Below are positions 5,864 through 14,603 of a stretch of DNA of 33,168 bases, in pieces (position 1 is the stretch's first letter; each line of letters starts with the position of its first letter). Both the position numbers and the translations under genes were made by a program. The notes beneath the pieces are model-generated. The model searched no databases and was not told where the DNA came from. It was given only the letters and a program-made list of their open reading frames with translations. Origin of the DNA: Candidatus Nomurabacteria bacterium RIFCSPHIGHO2_02_40_30 (GTDB lineage: Bacteria; Patescibacteriota; Minisyncoccia; Phycocordibacterales; UBA9973); NCBI GenBank assembly GCA_001785445.1, contig MFTV01000014.1, positions 1 to 33,168 of the forward strand, written 5' to 3'.

Positions 5864-6616
5864 ATGAGTAAGACAACAGCAATTATTGTAGCTCTAGTGG
5901 TTATCTTAGGAGGAGCGTACCTCCTCATGAATAGCGCACCAAAAAATGTTGATACCGGTTCCGAAACTGGGCAACAAGATAAAACTACCAATGCCGAGGG
6001 TCGTGTAGTTTTTTCAGTGACCGATGTGGCAACGGACATGAGTACTATCAGTGAAATAAATATGAAAGTAAGTAAAGTTGAAATGCACAGCGAAGCAAGT
6101 AGCTGGGTAACAGTTTCTTCTACGCCGAAAACTTACAATCTTCTTTCGCTCAATGCGAGAAGTGAATTTGAGCTTCTAGCTGACGTGAAAGCTAAGGCTG
6201 GTACTTATAATCAAGTTCGCCTAACGGTTGATTCAATTTCCGTCACTACAAAAGGCGGAGCTACAAAGACAGCTAAGCTGCCTTCTGGAGAGCTAAAGAT
6301 AAATACCAATTTAATGGTTGTCGCCGACCAGACTTCAAGTGTAAGCTTCGACTTTCTTGCTAGTAAGTCACTACATATGACAGGTAGTGGAGAATATGTA
6401 TTCGCTCCGGTTGTAAAAACAGAGTCCAGGAGCAATGCAGATGTAACTGTCGGTACAAATAGTGTAGTCACTATAGGTGGCGGCAAGGTAGATGATGAAA
6501 ATACATCCGGCATGGACATAGATGGGAGTGTCAAAATAAATTTCGAAATCAAGGCTAACCAAAAACTTAATATCGAAAGCACTGATAAGATCAAACTAGA
6601 AGGTCTGATTTACTAA
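5864..6616 (+). CDS. Exported DUF4382 domain protein
   Basis: The protein has 250 residues. The N-terminal hydrophobic segment (residues 5-22, AIIVALVVILGGAYLLM) lacks a lipobox cysteine, so it is likely a membrane anchor. Residues about 45-185 match DUF4382: GRVVFSVTDVATDMSTISEINMKVSKVEMH, SWVTVSSTPKTYNLLSLN, LADVKAKAGTYNQVRLTVDSISV. These are beta-rich surface domains of unknown function. The C-terminal 60 residues are a Gly/Asp-rich extension with alternating hydrophobics. A strong bidirectional terminator follows the stop. Confidence 0.87.
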   Translation: MSKTTAIIVALVVILGGAYLLMNSAPKNVDTGSETGQQDKTTNAEGRVVFSVTDVATDMSTISEINMKVSKVEMHSEASSWVTVSSTPKTYNLLSLNARSEFELLADVKAKAGTYNQVRLTVDSISVTTKGGATKTAKLPSGELKINTNLMVVADQTSSVSFDFLASKSLHMTGSGEYVFAPVVKTESRSNADVTVGTNSVVTIGGGKVDDENTSGMDIDGSVKINFEIKANQKLNIESTDKIKLEGLIY

Positions 6617-6623
6617 CTTCCAG

Positions 6624-6668
6624 TAAAAATAAAAAATTCTCCACTTGTTGGAGGATTTTTTATTTTTA
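6624..6668 (+). terminator. Bidirectional intrinsic terminator
   Basis: A long near-perfect palindrome. The core CTCCA/TGGAG has the loop CTTGT and sits between TAAAAATAAAAAA on the left and TTTTTTATTTTTA on the right. It lies between two convergent genes (stops at 6616 plus and 6666 minus) and overlaps the minus-strand stop codon. Confidence 0.85.
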
Positions 6669-7652
6669 CTTATCTCCGCATTTTGTCTTCAGCGCATCGA
6701 GGTCGGCTTGGGTCAGAGTTTCATTGTTGCCTTGGTTGAGCTCGTACATTATGGCTTTTGGGTCTTTGACATGATCAAGGCCGAGAGCATGGCCAAGCTC
6801 GTGGGCGAGCACGCGCACTAGCTTCCTCCTGTCGCTGAATTCATAAATATCTATTTCTCTACTTAAGCCGTCACTTACATATACTCCTTCTTCGAAGCTC
6901 TCTCCGCGGGCTTGATTAGTAGTATTATACTTTTCCACAGAGAGGTTTAACGAAGTTACCAAACGATTCAAAACGACAACCAACGCGTTAATTTCGTCAG
7001 CCATGTCGTTTATATTTTTTTGCATCGTCTGTAATTCTTTTGACTCACTCTGTAGCGTAAGGCGGGTGGTTTCTAATTGTTCGTATTCTTTTTTCGGCGC
7101 TCCGCCTTTTTCGTTCCAAGAATCCACCTCCACTTCATATGCTTTTTGTTTCAAGTTGAAGGCCGCCAGCCGTATATCAAAAGTATTCTTTTCTGCATCG
7201 TACTGTGCCTTTAGAGTAGTAAATTTAACCTTGAGCATGTCATACGAAGCTTTGGTATCTTTGACTACAATACCAAGACTCGCAAGTTTACTGGTAGCTT
7301 GTTGTCTGTAATCATATATAAGATTAACTTTTAAAACATCCGTCGAAGCAAGAGCTGGCATGTATGCGAAAAGTTCGCGACTCATAGATTCTCCTTTGGG
7401 TTTTTCCCAAATTATTTCCGCATCCTTTAGGGCGCTCAAAAAATAATCTTTGGAAATCCCAAACTTGGTGTCAAAAGTACCGAGAGTGTAGGGTATAGGC
7501 TCGGTGCATGGAGCTTTGACAAAAAGCGTATTGAAATCATCTTTTAGGTTTTGCCATTGCGGCAGGAACTGTTCAAGAAGTGGGGAGCCAAATTGATAGG
7601 CTATGGCTCCGAATACCAGAATTGATATCAAAAGTTTTGGAATTTTTTTCAC
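6666..7652 (-). CDS. Membrane-anchored matrixin-like (M10) zinc metalloprotease with coiled coil
   Basis: The protein has 328 residues. One N-terminal membrane helix (about 7-25, LLISILVFGAIAYQF) places the rest outside. Residues about 115-250 are charged and rich in Leu/Glu/Lys with heptad-like spacing, so probably a coiled coil. The C-terminal domain has the metzincin zinc motif HELGHALGLDH (284-294; three His ligands and catalytic Glu285) and a Met-turn AIMY with Met302. The long helical insert between the N-terminal strand region and the zinc motif is unusual for a matrixin. The start is GTG, supported by a TGCTATACT -10 box 6 nt upstream. Substrate unknown; perhaps surface proteins. Confidence 0.85.
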   Translation of the reverse strand: MKKIPKLLISILVFGAIAYQFGSPLLEQFLPQWQNLKDDFNTLFVKAPCTEPIPYTLGTFDTKFGISKDYFLSALKDAEIIWEKPKGESMSRELFAYMPALASTDVLKVNLIYDYRQQATSKLASLGIVVKDTKASYDMLKVKFTTLKAQYDAEKNTFDIRLAAFNLKQKAYEVEVDSWNEKGGAPKKEYEQLETTRLTLQSESKELQTMQKNINDMADEINALVVVLNRLVTSLNLSVEKYNTTNQARGESFEEGVYVSDGLSREIDIYEFSDRRKLVRVLAHELGHALGLDHVKDPKAIMYELNQGNNETLTQADLDALKTKCGDK

Positions 7653-7658
7653 TCTATT

Positions 7659-7667
7659 AGTATAGCA
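7659..7667 (-). promoter_or_regulatory. Extended -10 promoter TGCTATACT, leaderless GTG start
   Basis: TGCTATACT (7667-7659) on the minus strand, 6 nt before the GTG at 7652. It is divergent from the secG promoter 14 bp away. Confidence 0.65.
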
Positions 7668-7680
7668 AAAAAAACGTTGT

Positions 7681-7709
7681 TTGCCTTTTTAGCCCTAATA
7701 TGCAATAAT
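7681..7709 (+). promoter_or_regulatory. secG operon promoter, leaderless
   Basis: -35 TTGCCT (7681-7686), 17 bp, -10 AATAAT (7704-7709) with TGC before it (extended -10). The ATG at 7716 follows 6 nt after the -10 box. Confidence 0.6.
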
Positions 7710-7715
7710 CTCCCA

Positions 7716-7955
7716 ATGAGTTTAGTCGCCAAAGTTCTGCCCTATGCAGAAATTATTGTTTCGGTAATATTAGTTCTCGCAATTATGCTCCAACAGTCCG
7801 GCGCAAGCGTCGGAGGCGCTTTGGGTGGAGATGACAGTGGAACATTTGCGCATACACGCCGAGGTTTTGAAAGGTTTCTTTTTTATTTGTCTCTTGTTTG
7901 CGCAATTCTTTTTGCTTTATTTGCATTTCTCAGTATAATAATTAAAGCCGACTAG
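7716..7955 (+). CDS. secG: Preprotein translocase subunit SecG
   Basis: The protein has 79 residues and two membrane helices (VLPYAEIIVSVILVLAIMLQ and FLFYLSLVCAILFALFAFLSIII) separated by the conserved loop QQSGASVGGALGGDDSGTFAHTRRGFERFLF. The loop and helix pattern are diagnostic for SecG, which assists SecYE in protein export. A TTG start at 7677 would add 13 residues but places the start inside the promoter; the ATG at 7716 gives the normal length. First gene of an operon with a solute-binding protein (13 nt later), RNase J and an MFS protein. Confidence 0.93.
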   Translation: MSLVAKVLPYAEIIVSVILVLAIMLQQSGASVGGALGGDDSGTFAHTRRGFERFLFYLSLVCAILFALFAFLSIIIKAD

Positions 7956-7968
7956 CTTCCTTTAATGT

Positions 7969-9720
7969 ATGGAAAAATTTTATATCCGGATACGCAACTT
8001 TAAGTTGCCTTCAAAAAAACAAATAAATCTGGTTTTTGCTTCTTTCTCTAAAAAAGAATGGATTGTTTTCGTGGGATTTGTAGTGGTATTACTGCTTAGC
8101 ACACTGTCAATCCTAGAGAGCATTAACAAACATTTCATGGTAAATGTGCCGATGCCTGGAGGATCTATTTCTGAAGGCATTATCGGCACTCCTCGATTTA
8201 TAAACCCAGTATTGGCCAATTCTCCGGCTGATCAAGACTTGGTCTCGCTTATTTATTCCGGCCTGTACAGAAAAAGTGCCGACGGAAGTTTAGTCCCTGA
8301 CTTGGCGGCCAAGTATGATATGTCAAAAAATGGCTTAATCTACACCTTTACCTTGAAAGATAAGATATATTTCCACAACGGCAAACCTGTTACCGCTGAC
8401 GACGTACTTTTTACCATCAACAAAGTAAAGGACAGCATCATTAAAAGCCCAAGCAAGGTAAACTGGGACGGCGTAACTGTTGAAAAACTAGACGATAAAA
8501 CTATTAGATTTACTTTGAAGCAGCCTTATGCGTCATTCTTGGAAAATACGTCATTTGGCATTATGCCGAAAGATATCTGGAACAACTCTCCCCTTGAACT
8601 CAACGAAGCTAATACCAACCCAATTGGCTCCGGACCTTATTTAATAAAAACTGTAAACAAGAAGTCGTCAGGAATCATAGATTCTTACGAGCTCACCGCA
8701 TTTAATAAATTTAGTCTCGGTGAGCCTTATATTAAAAATATAACCTTATATTTCTACGCAAACGAAGACGAACTAATAAAAATGCTTGAGAATGGCACAG
8801 TAGACCAGATAAGCTCCATTACGCCCTTAAATGCGGAGAATTTAAAAGAAAGAAACTACCAAGTGGAATCCGCGGTACTGCCTAGGGTCTTCGGGCTTTT
8901 TTTCAACCAAAATCAGAACCAGCTTTTTACCAGTAAAGTCATAACGCGCGCTATAAACCAAGTGATAGACAAAGATAAAATCGTATACAATGTACTGCTC
9001 GGTTACGGCGTAGCTATCGACGATGCCATACCGCCCAACATGCTCGCTTATCAAAAACTAAGCAACAAGAGCAACCTTTCACGCGAAGAAATATTACAGA
9101 ATGCAAAAAATAGTTTAGCAAAAGACGGCTGGAAAATCGGGGCGGACGGATTTTTACAAAAAACTTTCACGGAGAAAAAGAAAAAAGTGACAAAAACATT
9201 GGAATTCTCCATATCAACAGGCAATGCCCCAGAGCTCGCAAAAACCGCCGAACTAATCAAGGAAGATTTGGCGCTGGTGGGCATAAAGGTTGATATCAAA
9301 ACTTTTGAAGTCGGCAACTTGAACCAAGGAGTTATCCGTCCAAGAAAATACGAAGCGCTTTTGTTCGGGCAGATTATAAACCATGAAGCAGACCTTTTTG
9401 CCTTTTGGCATTCTTCGCAAAGAAAAGACCCCGGACTCAATGTTTCCCTGTATACTAATGCCAAAGTAGACAAAATTCTGGAAGATGCCTTTATCACTGT
9501 GGACGAAGCCTCTAGAATAAAAAAATACGCTCAATTTGAAGAGGAAATTAGAAAAGACATGCCGGCAGTTTTTCTATACAGTCCCGACTTTGTCTATGTA
9601 GTGCCAAATAACCTTTATGGTCTATCTATAAAGAACATTATTGTGCCGAGAGATCGTTTCTTGAATGTGTATTCTTGGTATGTAGAGACTGAAAATGTTT
9701 GGGGTGTATTTGCCAGATAA
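7969..9720 (+). CDS. Family 5 extracellular solute-binding protein (peptide-type)
   Basis: The protein has 583 residues. It has a basic N-terminus, a membrane helix at about 31-48 (WIVFVGFVVVLLLSTLSIL) and no lipobox, so it is anchored by the helix. The mature part follows the SBP_bac_5 pattern: GTPRFINPVLANSPADQDLVSLIYSGLYR, VPDLAAKYDMSKNGLIYTFTLKDKIYFHNGKPVTADDVLFTI, NPIGSGPYLI, AINQVIDKDKI, and the C-terminal lobe to FARstop. Such proteins feed oligopeptides or other solutes to an ABC importer. No permease or ATPase gene is near, so its partner must be elsewhere or it acts without one. Confidence 0.92.
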   Translation: MEKFYIRIRNFKLPSKKQINLVFASFSKKEWIVFVGFVVVLLLSTLSILESINKHFMVNVPMPGGSISEGIIGTPRFINPVLANSPADQDLVSLIYSGLYRKSADGSLVPDLAAKYDMSKNGLIYTFTLKDKIYFHNGKPVTADDVLFTINKVKDSIIKSPSKVNWDGVTVEKLDDKTIRFTLKQPYASFLENTSFGIMPKDIWNNSPLELNEANTNPIGSGPYLIKTVNKKSSGIIDSYELTAFNKFSLGEPYIKNITLYFYANEDELIKMLENGTVDQISSITPLNAENLKERNYQVESAVLPRVFGLFFNQNQNQLFTSKVITRAINQVIDKDKIVYNVLLGYGVAIDDAIPPNMLAYQKLSNKSNLSREEILQNAKNSLAKDGWKIGADGFLQKTFTEKKKKVTKTLEFSISTGNAPELAKTAELIKEDLALVGIKVDIKTFEVGNLNQGVIRPRKYEALLFGQIINHEADLFAFWHSSQRKDPGLNVSLYTNAKVDKILEDAFITVDEASRIKKYAQFEEEIRKDMPAVFLYSPDFVYVVPNNLYGLSIKNIIVPRDRFLNVYSWYVETENVWGVFAR

Positions 9721-9741
9721 ATTATTAATAAGAAAATAAAA

Positions 9742-11709
9742 ATGATTAAAAAAACAAGACTATCCTTTAGCTCTATCAGCATTGAACCTGCCCGAAATGC
9801 AACGCAGCGCGAAGCGGGCAAGGATAAAAAGCCTACTCATAATCCTACACAAGGTGATTTTGGCACGGAAAACAGATTGCACACTAAGCCGGCTCACAGA
9901 CCTGCTGACAAAAAAAGAACATCGAAAAGTTCTACCTATCAGTATGCTAAAAAAGGGCACGGCCAAGGGAGAGGCTCGAATTCATATGGCAACCAAGCCA
10001 AAGCTCCTGTTGCGGATAAAATTCCAGTAATAGAAAAAGGGGTAATTCGTATTATCCCATTGGGAGGAGTGGAAGAAGTAGGAAGAAACATGATCCTGAT
10101 AGAATCCGAGAACGATATAGTTGTTCTCGATATCGGATTTCATTTCATTGACGAAGAAGAAGCCATGGGCGCAGACTTTACACTGCCGAATTTCAAATAT
10201 CTGGAAGAAAGAAAGGAGAAAATTCGTGCCGTGGCCATTACCCATGGACATTTGGACCATATTGGAGGCATACCATTTATTATGGAACGTATAGGCAACC
10301 CGCCGATCTACGCGCAATTCCTAACTACCCTAATGATAAAAAAAAGGCAAGAGGAGTTCATGGGCAATAAGCCTCTGGACTTGCGAGTAGTGGATGAAGA
10401 CACTAAGGTAAGATTTAAAGAGCTCTCCCTCGGCTTCTTCCCTGTCTTTCACTCTATCCCCGACTCTATGGGAGTTATCGTCGGCACACCGTATGGCAAT
10501 ATCATCGTATCAGGTGACATGAAGCTGGAGCATGAAAAAGGTAAACCGACAGCTAAAGAAGAAAAAAAATGGGGAGCTCTTGGAAAAGAGAAAAATTTGC
10601 TTTTGATTGCCGACTCTACAAATGCTGAAGTCCCTGGCTTCTCCATAGAGGAAAAAGAAGTACAAAAAAATATAGAGGAAATAATCAGAGTTACGAAAGG
10701 CAGGCTAATCATCGGAACATTCGCATCGCAGTTTGACCGGATGATTAAAATTGTGGAAATTTGCGAACGTTATAATAAAAAAATCGTGATCGAAGGGCGA
10801 AGCATGAAGAATAATATAGAAATAGCTAAATTGGCGGGCATACTTAAACCGAAAGACGACACTTTCATCAACGCGCAAGACATAGACAACTACCCGCCGG
10901 ATAGAATAGTAGTAATAGCCACCGGCGCCCAAGGCGAGGAATACGCCGCCTTAATGCGCATGGCTACCAATAAGCATAAATACATCCGGCTGAATTCTAG
11001 GGACACTATTATGTTTTCCTCTTCCGTTATTCCGGGGAACGAAGTATCTATCCAAAAATTGAAAGACAACCTATACAGACATGACTTAAAACTTATCCAC
11101 TACGGCATAGCAGAAATCCATTCCGGCGGCCACGCCAGACAAGAGGACTTAGTCTGGATTAACAAAACTGTTGCTCCAAAATTTTTCATCCCCGGATATG
11201 GCAACCACTCAATGCTCCGCATTCATGCCCAAATCATAAACGAGAGAAATAATTTCCCCAAAGAAAATATTGTGGTTCCGGACAACGGAATGATTATAGA
11301 AATTATAGACAAGGGAAATAAAATAACAGTCCGCAAAGAAAAGGCTCCCTCGACCATGATGGTGGTGGATGGGCTGGCTATTGGCGACGTACAGAGCATC
11401 GTCATCCGAGACCGAGTAATGCTGGCGCAGGATGGAATGTTTGTCATCATCGCCTTGGTAGACCAAAACGGAAAATTAAAAAAATCTCCGGACTTAATAT
11501 CACGCGGGTTCGTATACTTGAAAGAAAATCAGGAGCTCCTACGCCAAGTCAGAATTATTATAAAAAAATCGGTGGAAGAGGCGACCGCAAAAATGAACCC
11601 GATAGACTTCGACTTTATCAAGAGCACTTTGGGAGAAAGCGTTTCTAAATTCCTATATCAAAAAACAGCCAAAAGGCCGTTGGTCATACCTGTAGTCTTA
11701 AGCGTCTAA
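9742..11709 (+). CDS. rnj: Ribonuclease J with basic N-terminal extension
   Basis: The protein has 655 residues. A metallo-beta-lactamase/beta-CASP nuclease for mRNA decay and rRNA maturation. The core starts near residue 95 with VIRIIPLGGVEEVGRNMILIE. The zinc motif HGHLDHIGG is at 168-176. Further family signatures are ADSTNAEVPGFS, IIGTFASQFDRM (beta-CASP), ATGAQGEEYAAL, SSSVIPGNE and SGHA-type SGGHARQEDL. The C-terminal domain ends in the usual dimerisation region. The first about 93 residues are Lys/Arg/Thr/Gly-rich and probably disordered (for example KKGHGQGRGSNSYGNQAK), likely an RNA-contacting tail. It may act with 5'-phosphate sensing on the many leaderless mRNAs predicted here. Confidence 0.96.
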   Translation: MIKKTRLSFSSISIEPARNATQREAGKDKKPTHNPTQGDFGTENRLHTKPAHRPADKKRTSKSSTYQYAKKGHGQGRGSNSYGNQAKAPVADKIPVIEKGVIRIIPLGGVEEVGRNMILIESENDIVVLDIGFHFIDEEEAMGADFTLPNFKYLEERKEKIRAVAITHGHLDHIGGIPFIMERIGNPPIYAQFLTTLMIKKRQEEFMGNKPLDLRVVDEDTKVRFKELSLGFFPVFHSIPDSMGVIVGTPYGNIIVSGDMKLEHEKGKPTAKEEKKWGALGKEKNLLLIADSTNAEVPGFSIEEKEVQKNIEEIIRVTKGRLIIGTFASQFDRMIKIVEICERYNKKIVIEGRSMKNNIEIAKLAGILKPKDDTFINAQDIDNYPPDRIVVIATGAQGEEYAALMRMATNKHKYIRLNSRDTIMFSSSVIPGNEVSIQKLKDNLYRHDLKLIHYGIAEIHSGGHARQEDLVWINKTVAPKFFIPGYGNHSMLRIHAQIINERNNFPKENIVVPDNGMIIEIIDKGNKITVRKEKAPSTMMVVDGLAIGDVQSIVIRDRVMLAQDGMFVIIALVDQNGKLKKSPDLISRGFVYLKENQELLRQVRIIIKKSVEEATAKMNPIDFDFIKSTLGESVSKFLYQKTAKRPLVIPVVLSV

Positions 11710-11717
11710 AGTCATAA

Positions 11718-12878
11718 ATGTTCAATAATAACCCAAAGTTAAAAAGTTTATTCTTGATAAATTTTTTACTGTCACTCCATCTTGCGCTTACGGCATACAC
11801 AAGCTCTAGTTTCCTTTCTTTTTTCATCAACGAAAAATTTGTGGGGCTGGTATACGTCTTAGGTTCAGTGCTCTCGATAACAGCGCTTCTTGTCGCTCCA
11901 AAAATATTCTCGAAGGTAGGCGGACAAAAATTCCTGATTTACGTTGGCCTGCTTAGCGCCGTCACTCTCTTTTTGATTTCGATAACACACAGCGCTGTGG
12001 TTGCCATCCCCGCATTTATTGTTTATTTTGCCCTGAATATCCTTATAGTATTTTCGCTGGACGAACTTTTGAAAATACTTTCCGACAACTCCATTATAGG
12101 TAAAGTTCGCGGACTTTATTTTGCCGTCGGCAGCTCCGCCTGGATACTGGCGCAGCTTATGTTCGTCGGAGTTTTCGGAGATTCGCCTTTCAGAATTGTT
12201 TATCTCTTGGCGTGCGGGCTGATGATTGCATTCCTTTTTGTCTCCCGAGTCGGATTGGGCAATATCAAGGACCCGAAATATGACAAAACAAAAACGTTTA
12301 AATATATAAGGGAATTTTTTAGAATTAAAAATCTGCGCCGTTCATACAAGATAAGTTTATTGCTTCAATTCTTTTACTGTTGGATGGTGGTATATACACC
12401 AATATATTTATACATTCATTTGGGATTTTCTTGGAAAGAAATAGGTTTGATGTTCGCTATAATGCTTTTGCCATTTGCTATTCTTCCTTTTCATCTCGGA
12501 AGATATTCCGATAAAATTGGCGAGAGGAAAATGCTGATGATTGGATTTTTTATTGCCTCTTTCGCCACGCTCTCACTCTTTTTTATTGAAAGACACGAAG
12601 TCTGGATATGGGCTTTGGCGCTTCTATGTACCCGTATCGGCGCAGCCACGATTGAAATAATGAGCGACGTTTACTTTTTCAAACACATAAAACCCGAAAA
12701 TGAAGAATATATAGGAGTATACCGTAGCACCGCTCCTGTGGCCTTCATTATAGGTCCGCTCGTAGCTTCTCTTGCCTTTATATTTATACCTTCTTTTAAC
12801 TTTATCTACGTCCTACTAGGAGCAGTAATGCTTTGCGGGGTATATCTGTCCTCAACTATCAGAAAAAGCGACAGTTAA
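11718..12878 (+). CDS. Major facilitator superfamily transporter
   Basis: The protein has 386 residues and about 11-12 hydrophobic helices. The MFS loop motif appears as GRYSDKIGERKM between the eighth and ninth helices. Motif-A-like sequence in the first half is weak (PKIFSKVGGQKFL). A cytoplasmic loop with KYDKTKTFKYIREFFRIKNLRRSYK divides the halves. Substrate not predictable. Last gene of the secG operon, 8 nt after the RNase J stop; it ends 16 nt before the convergent polyprenyl synthase gene with no clear terminator between. Confidence 0.88.
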   Translation: MFNNNPKLKSLFLINFLLSLHLALTAYTSSSFLSFFINEKFVGLVYVLGSVLSITALLVAPKIFSKVGGQKFLIYVGLLSAVTLFLISITHSAVVAIPAFIVYFALNILIVFSLDELLKILSDNSIIGKVRGLYFAVGSSAWILAQLMFVGVFGDSPFRIVYLLACGLMIAFLFVSRVGLGNIKDPKYDKTKTFKYIREFFRIKNLRRSYKISLLLQFFYCWMVVYTPIYLYIHLGFSWKEIGLMFAIMLLPFAILPFHLGRYSDKIGERKMLMIGFFIASFATLSLFFIERHEVWIWALALLCTRIGAATIEIMSDVYFFKHIKPENEEYIGVYRSTAPVAFIIGPLVASLAFIFIPSFNFIYVLLGAVMLCGVYLSSTIRKSDS

Positions 12879-12894
12879 AATAATTTGGCTTGTT

Positions 12895-14112
12895 TTAACT
12901 AACTTGCTTATCTAAATCATCCATCCAGGGTAATCCAATATTTAAAAGATGTCGTAAATTTGAGACATCGAATCCAGATTGCGCTATTATGTCCAAGCCG
13001 GATTCTGCTTTTTGAACTTCAAGTTTTATCATTTCCTTAATCTTTTGTATTGCTCCAGTTCTTTTAAAAATTTCTTTTAATTTTAGGATATTTTCTTCAG
13101 TGAGTTCACTCGGTTTTCCCCAAACATTATCAATAAATGTTTTTTCTTCTTCACTACCCAACTGTCTTGCCAATATTGTAATAGGAATTTTAGTCCCGTT
13201 AAATGCATCCAGAGTAGTATCTTTCCCGATTTCTTCGGTTGTTTTAGTAATAAGCAAGTCATCGTGTAATTGAAATGCAATGCCAAATCCCCTAGAAAAA
13301 GACTCTATTCCCTCTAAAATTCTATCATTTACAGGAGTTCCAGAAGCATATAAGGCGGAAAGTAAAGGCAGTCGCATAGAGTAAGAAGAAGTTTTTAAAT
13401 AAAATTGTTCCAATACATCCTCTATGGGAGGCCATTCACTAGTATGAGCAGACATATTATCGTCGTCTTCTCCATGTTTCATATCAGCCACAGCTTGCCA
13501 GAAAACTTTACCAGCTTCCGGTCTAAATTTCTCATCAACTGTATCAACCATCAGATGCCTTGCCCATGAAAAACACAGTTTCCCAAAATCAACAGCAATT
13601 CCTTTTGAATCTTCAAAAGAAGGAATTAGTTTAAATATTTCATTTTTTACCCAAAGAGAAGGACCTCCTCTACGCATAGTTGAATTATCTATGACATCAT
13701 CAAGAATGAGAGCAGTTTCGTGCACTAATTCCTCACCGACTGCCATATTAACTACTTCTTGATTTGGCTCTTTCCCATGAGTAAACATTCTGTAGCTATT
13801 TAGAAGCAGGAGAGACCTAAATTTTTTACCACCTCTTTCATGCAGATATTTGAAAAAAAGTTTTGGCGTAACATACCAAAATGGAAAACTGTCATAACTC
13901 TTTTTTAAGCCGGACAATCCAGAAAAATTAGACTCACTGATACCCTCCAACGCCCCAACATTTGGCTCTCCGGAAATGTCTTCTTGCAACATTCTTATAG
14001 ATATTTCTTTAAGTCGTGCTTCAATAACTGCGCAATCTTTTGCAACTAGAGCTTCAAAGTTTGCGTTTCTTTCCGTGGTATTTGGCTGTGGAGATTTATT
14101 AAATTGGTCCAT
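12895..14112 (-). CDS. Polyprenyl synthetase family protein with altered second Asp motif
   Basis: The protein has 405 residues, longer than usual (about 300-350), with about 75 extra residues at the N-terminus. It belongs to the trans-isoprenyl diphosphate synthases that build chains from IPP and an allylic primer. The first Asp-rich motif is intact (LILDDVIDNSTMRRGGPSLW: DDVID, then RR). In the second, FQLHDDLLITKTTEEIGKDT, the final Asp of DDxxD is Ile. The Lys pair after it (GKDTT..NGTKIPITIL) is retained. Activity is possible but product length or direction may differ. A TAAAAT box 6 nt before the ATG supports the start. Confidence 0.88.
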   Translation of the reverse strand: MDQFNKSPQPNTTERNANFEALVAKDCAVIEARLKEISIRMLQEDISGEPNVGALEGISESNFSGLSGLKKSYDSFPFWYVTPKLFFKYLHERGGKKFRSLLLLNSYRMFTHGKEPNQEVVNMAVGEELVHETALILDDVIDNSTMRRGGPSLWVKNEIFKLIPSFEDSKGIAVDFGKLCFSWARHLMVDTVDEKFRPEAGKVFWQAVADMKHGEDDDNMSAHTSEWPPIEDVLEQFYLKTSSYSMRLPLLSALYASGTPVNDRILEGIESFSRGFGIAFQLHDDLLITKTTEEIGKDTTLDAFNGTKIPITILARQLGSEEEKTFIDNVWGKPSELTEENILKLKEIFKRTGAIQKIKEMIKLEVQKAESGLDIIAQSGFDVSNLRHLLNIGLPWMDDLDKQVS

Positions 14113-14118
14113 GATGAT

Positions 14119-14124
14119 ATTTTA
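14119..14124 (-). promoter_or_regulatory. -10 box TAAAAT, leaderless
   Basis: TAAAAT (14124-14119) ends 6 nt before the ATG at 14112. It lies within the stop region of the RelE gene. Confidence 0.5.
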
Positions 14125-14355
14125 ATATGTATTATCATTCCGATGGGTAACTTCAGCAACTTGGTTAAAAGTCGCGTGTTTTGTAAATTTTATTCTATAT
14201 TTACCAACCCTTACCCTAAATTGATTGTCGGAACCTTTCAGTTTTTTAATATCTAAAAATCTAATATCACCTATAAGAATACAGTCAATGGCTTGTAAAA
14301 TTTTTATTTTATCAAGAAGAGGGATTTTATTTAGAAATTTTTCTTTTTTGTCCAT
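14122..14355 (-). CDS. RelE/ParE-type toxin
   Basis: The protein has 77 residues. The pattern FLDIKKLKGSDNQFRVRVGKYRIKFTK matches RelE/ParE toxins (i.kL.g....yRlRvGdyRi.f), with a final strand VAEVTHRNDNTY in which His-Arg replaces the common GHR.d.Y end. RelE proteins cut mRNA on the ribosome; ParE proteins block gyrase. Which activity applies is not clear. It overlaps the upstream Phd-type antitoxin gene by 29 nt. Confidence 0.83.
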   Translation of the reverse strand: MDKKEKFLNKIPLLDKIKILQAIDCILIGDIRFLDIKKLKGSDNQFRVRVGKYRIKFTKHATFNQVAEVTHRNDNTY

Positions 14356-14602
14356 TGATGGATTTTCTTAGCATTTTGGCAAAATCTTCCATGTGAATAC
14401 CTCCTTTCCCATCTTGGCGTCTAAAGTCAACGACTGTCTCCCATGTTCCTTCATCTCCCCATTCATCAACTGGCATCATTTTGAATATGGGCTTAGAGCG
14501 ACGAACAACTGTAAATGTTCTGCCTTTTTCTACAGCAGAAATATATTTATCCGCATTCTCCCTGAGTTCCTTGAAGCCTATAATGCTTGTTTTATTAGAC
14601 AT
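14327..14602 (-). CDS. Phd/YefM-type antitoxin
   Basis: The protein has 91 residues. The N-terminal 45 residues fit the Phd/YefM DNA-binding dimer fold: TSIIGFKELRENADKYISAVEKGRTFTVVRRSKPIFKMMPVD. The C-terminal half (FRRQDGKGGIHMEDFAKMLRKSINGQKRK) should wrap the toxin. It is encoded before the RelE-type toxin and overlaps it. An imperfect palindrome directly upstream of the start is a candidate operator for self-repression. Confidence 0.88.
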   Translation of the reverse strand: MSNKTSIIGFKELRENADKYISAVEKGRTFTVVRRSKPIFKMMPVDEWGDEGTWETVVDFRRQDGKGGIHMEDFAKMLRKSINGQKRKISK

Positions 14603-14603
14603 G

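Noticed and set aside
7677-7715. TTG start extending SecG by 13 residues
   Set aside because: It would place the start within the promoter. The ATG at 7716 gives the normal SecG length.
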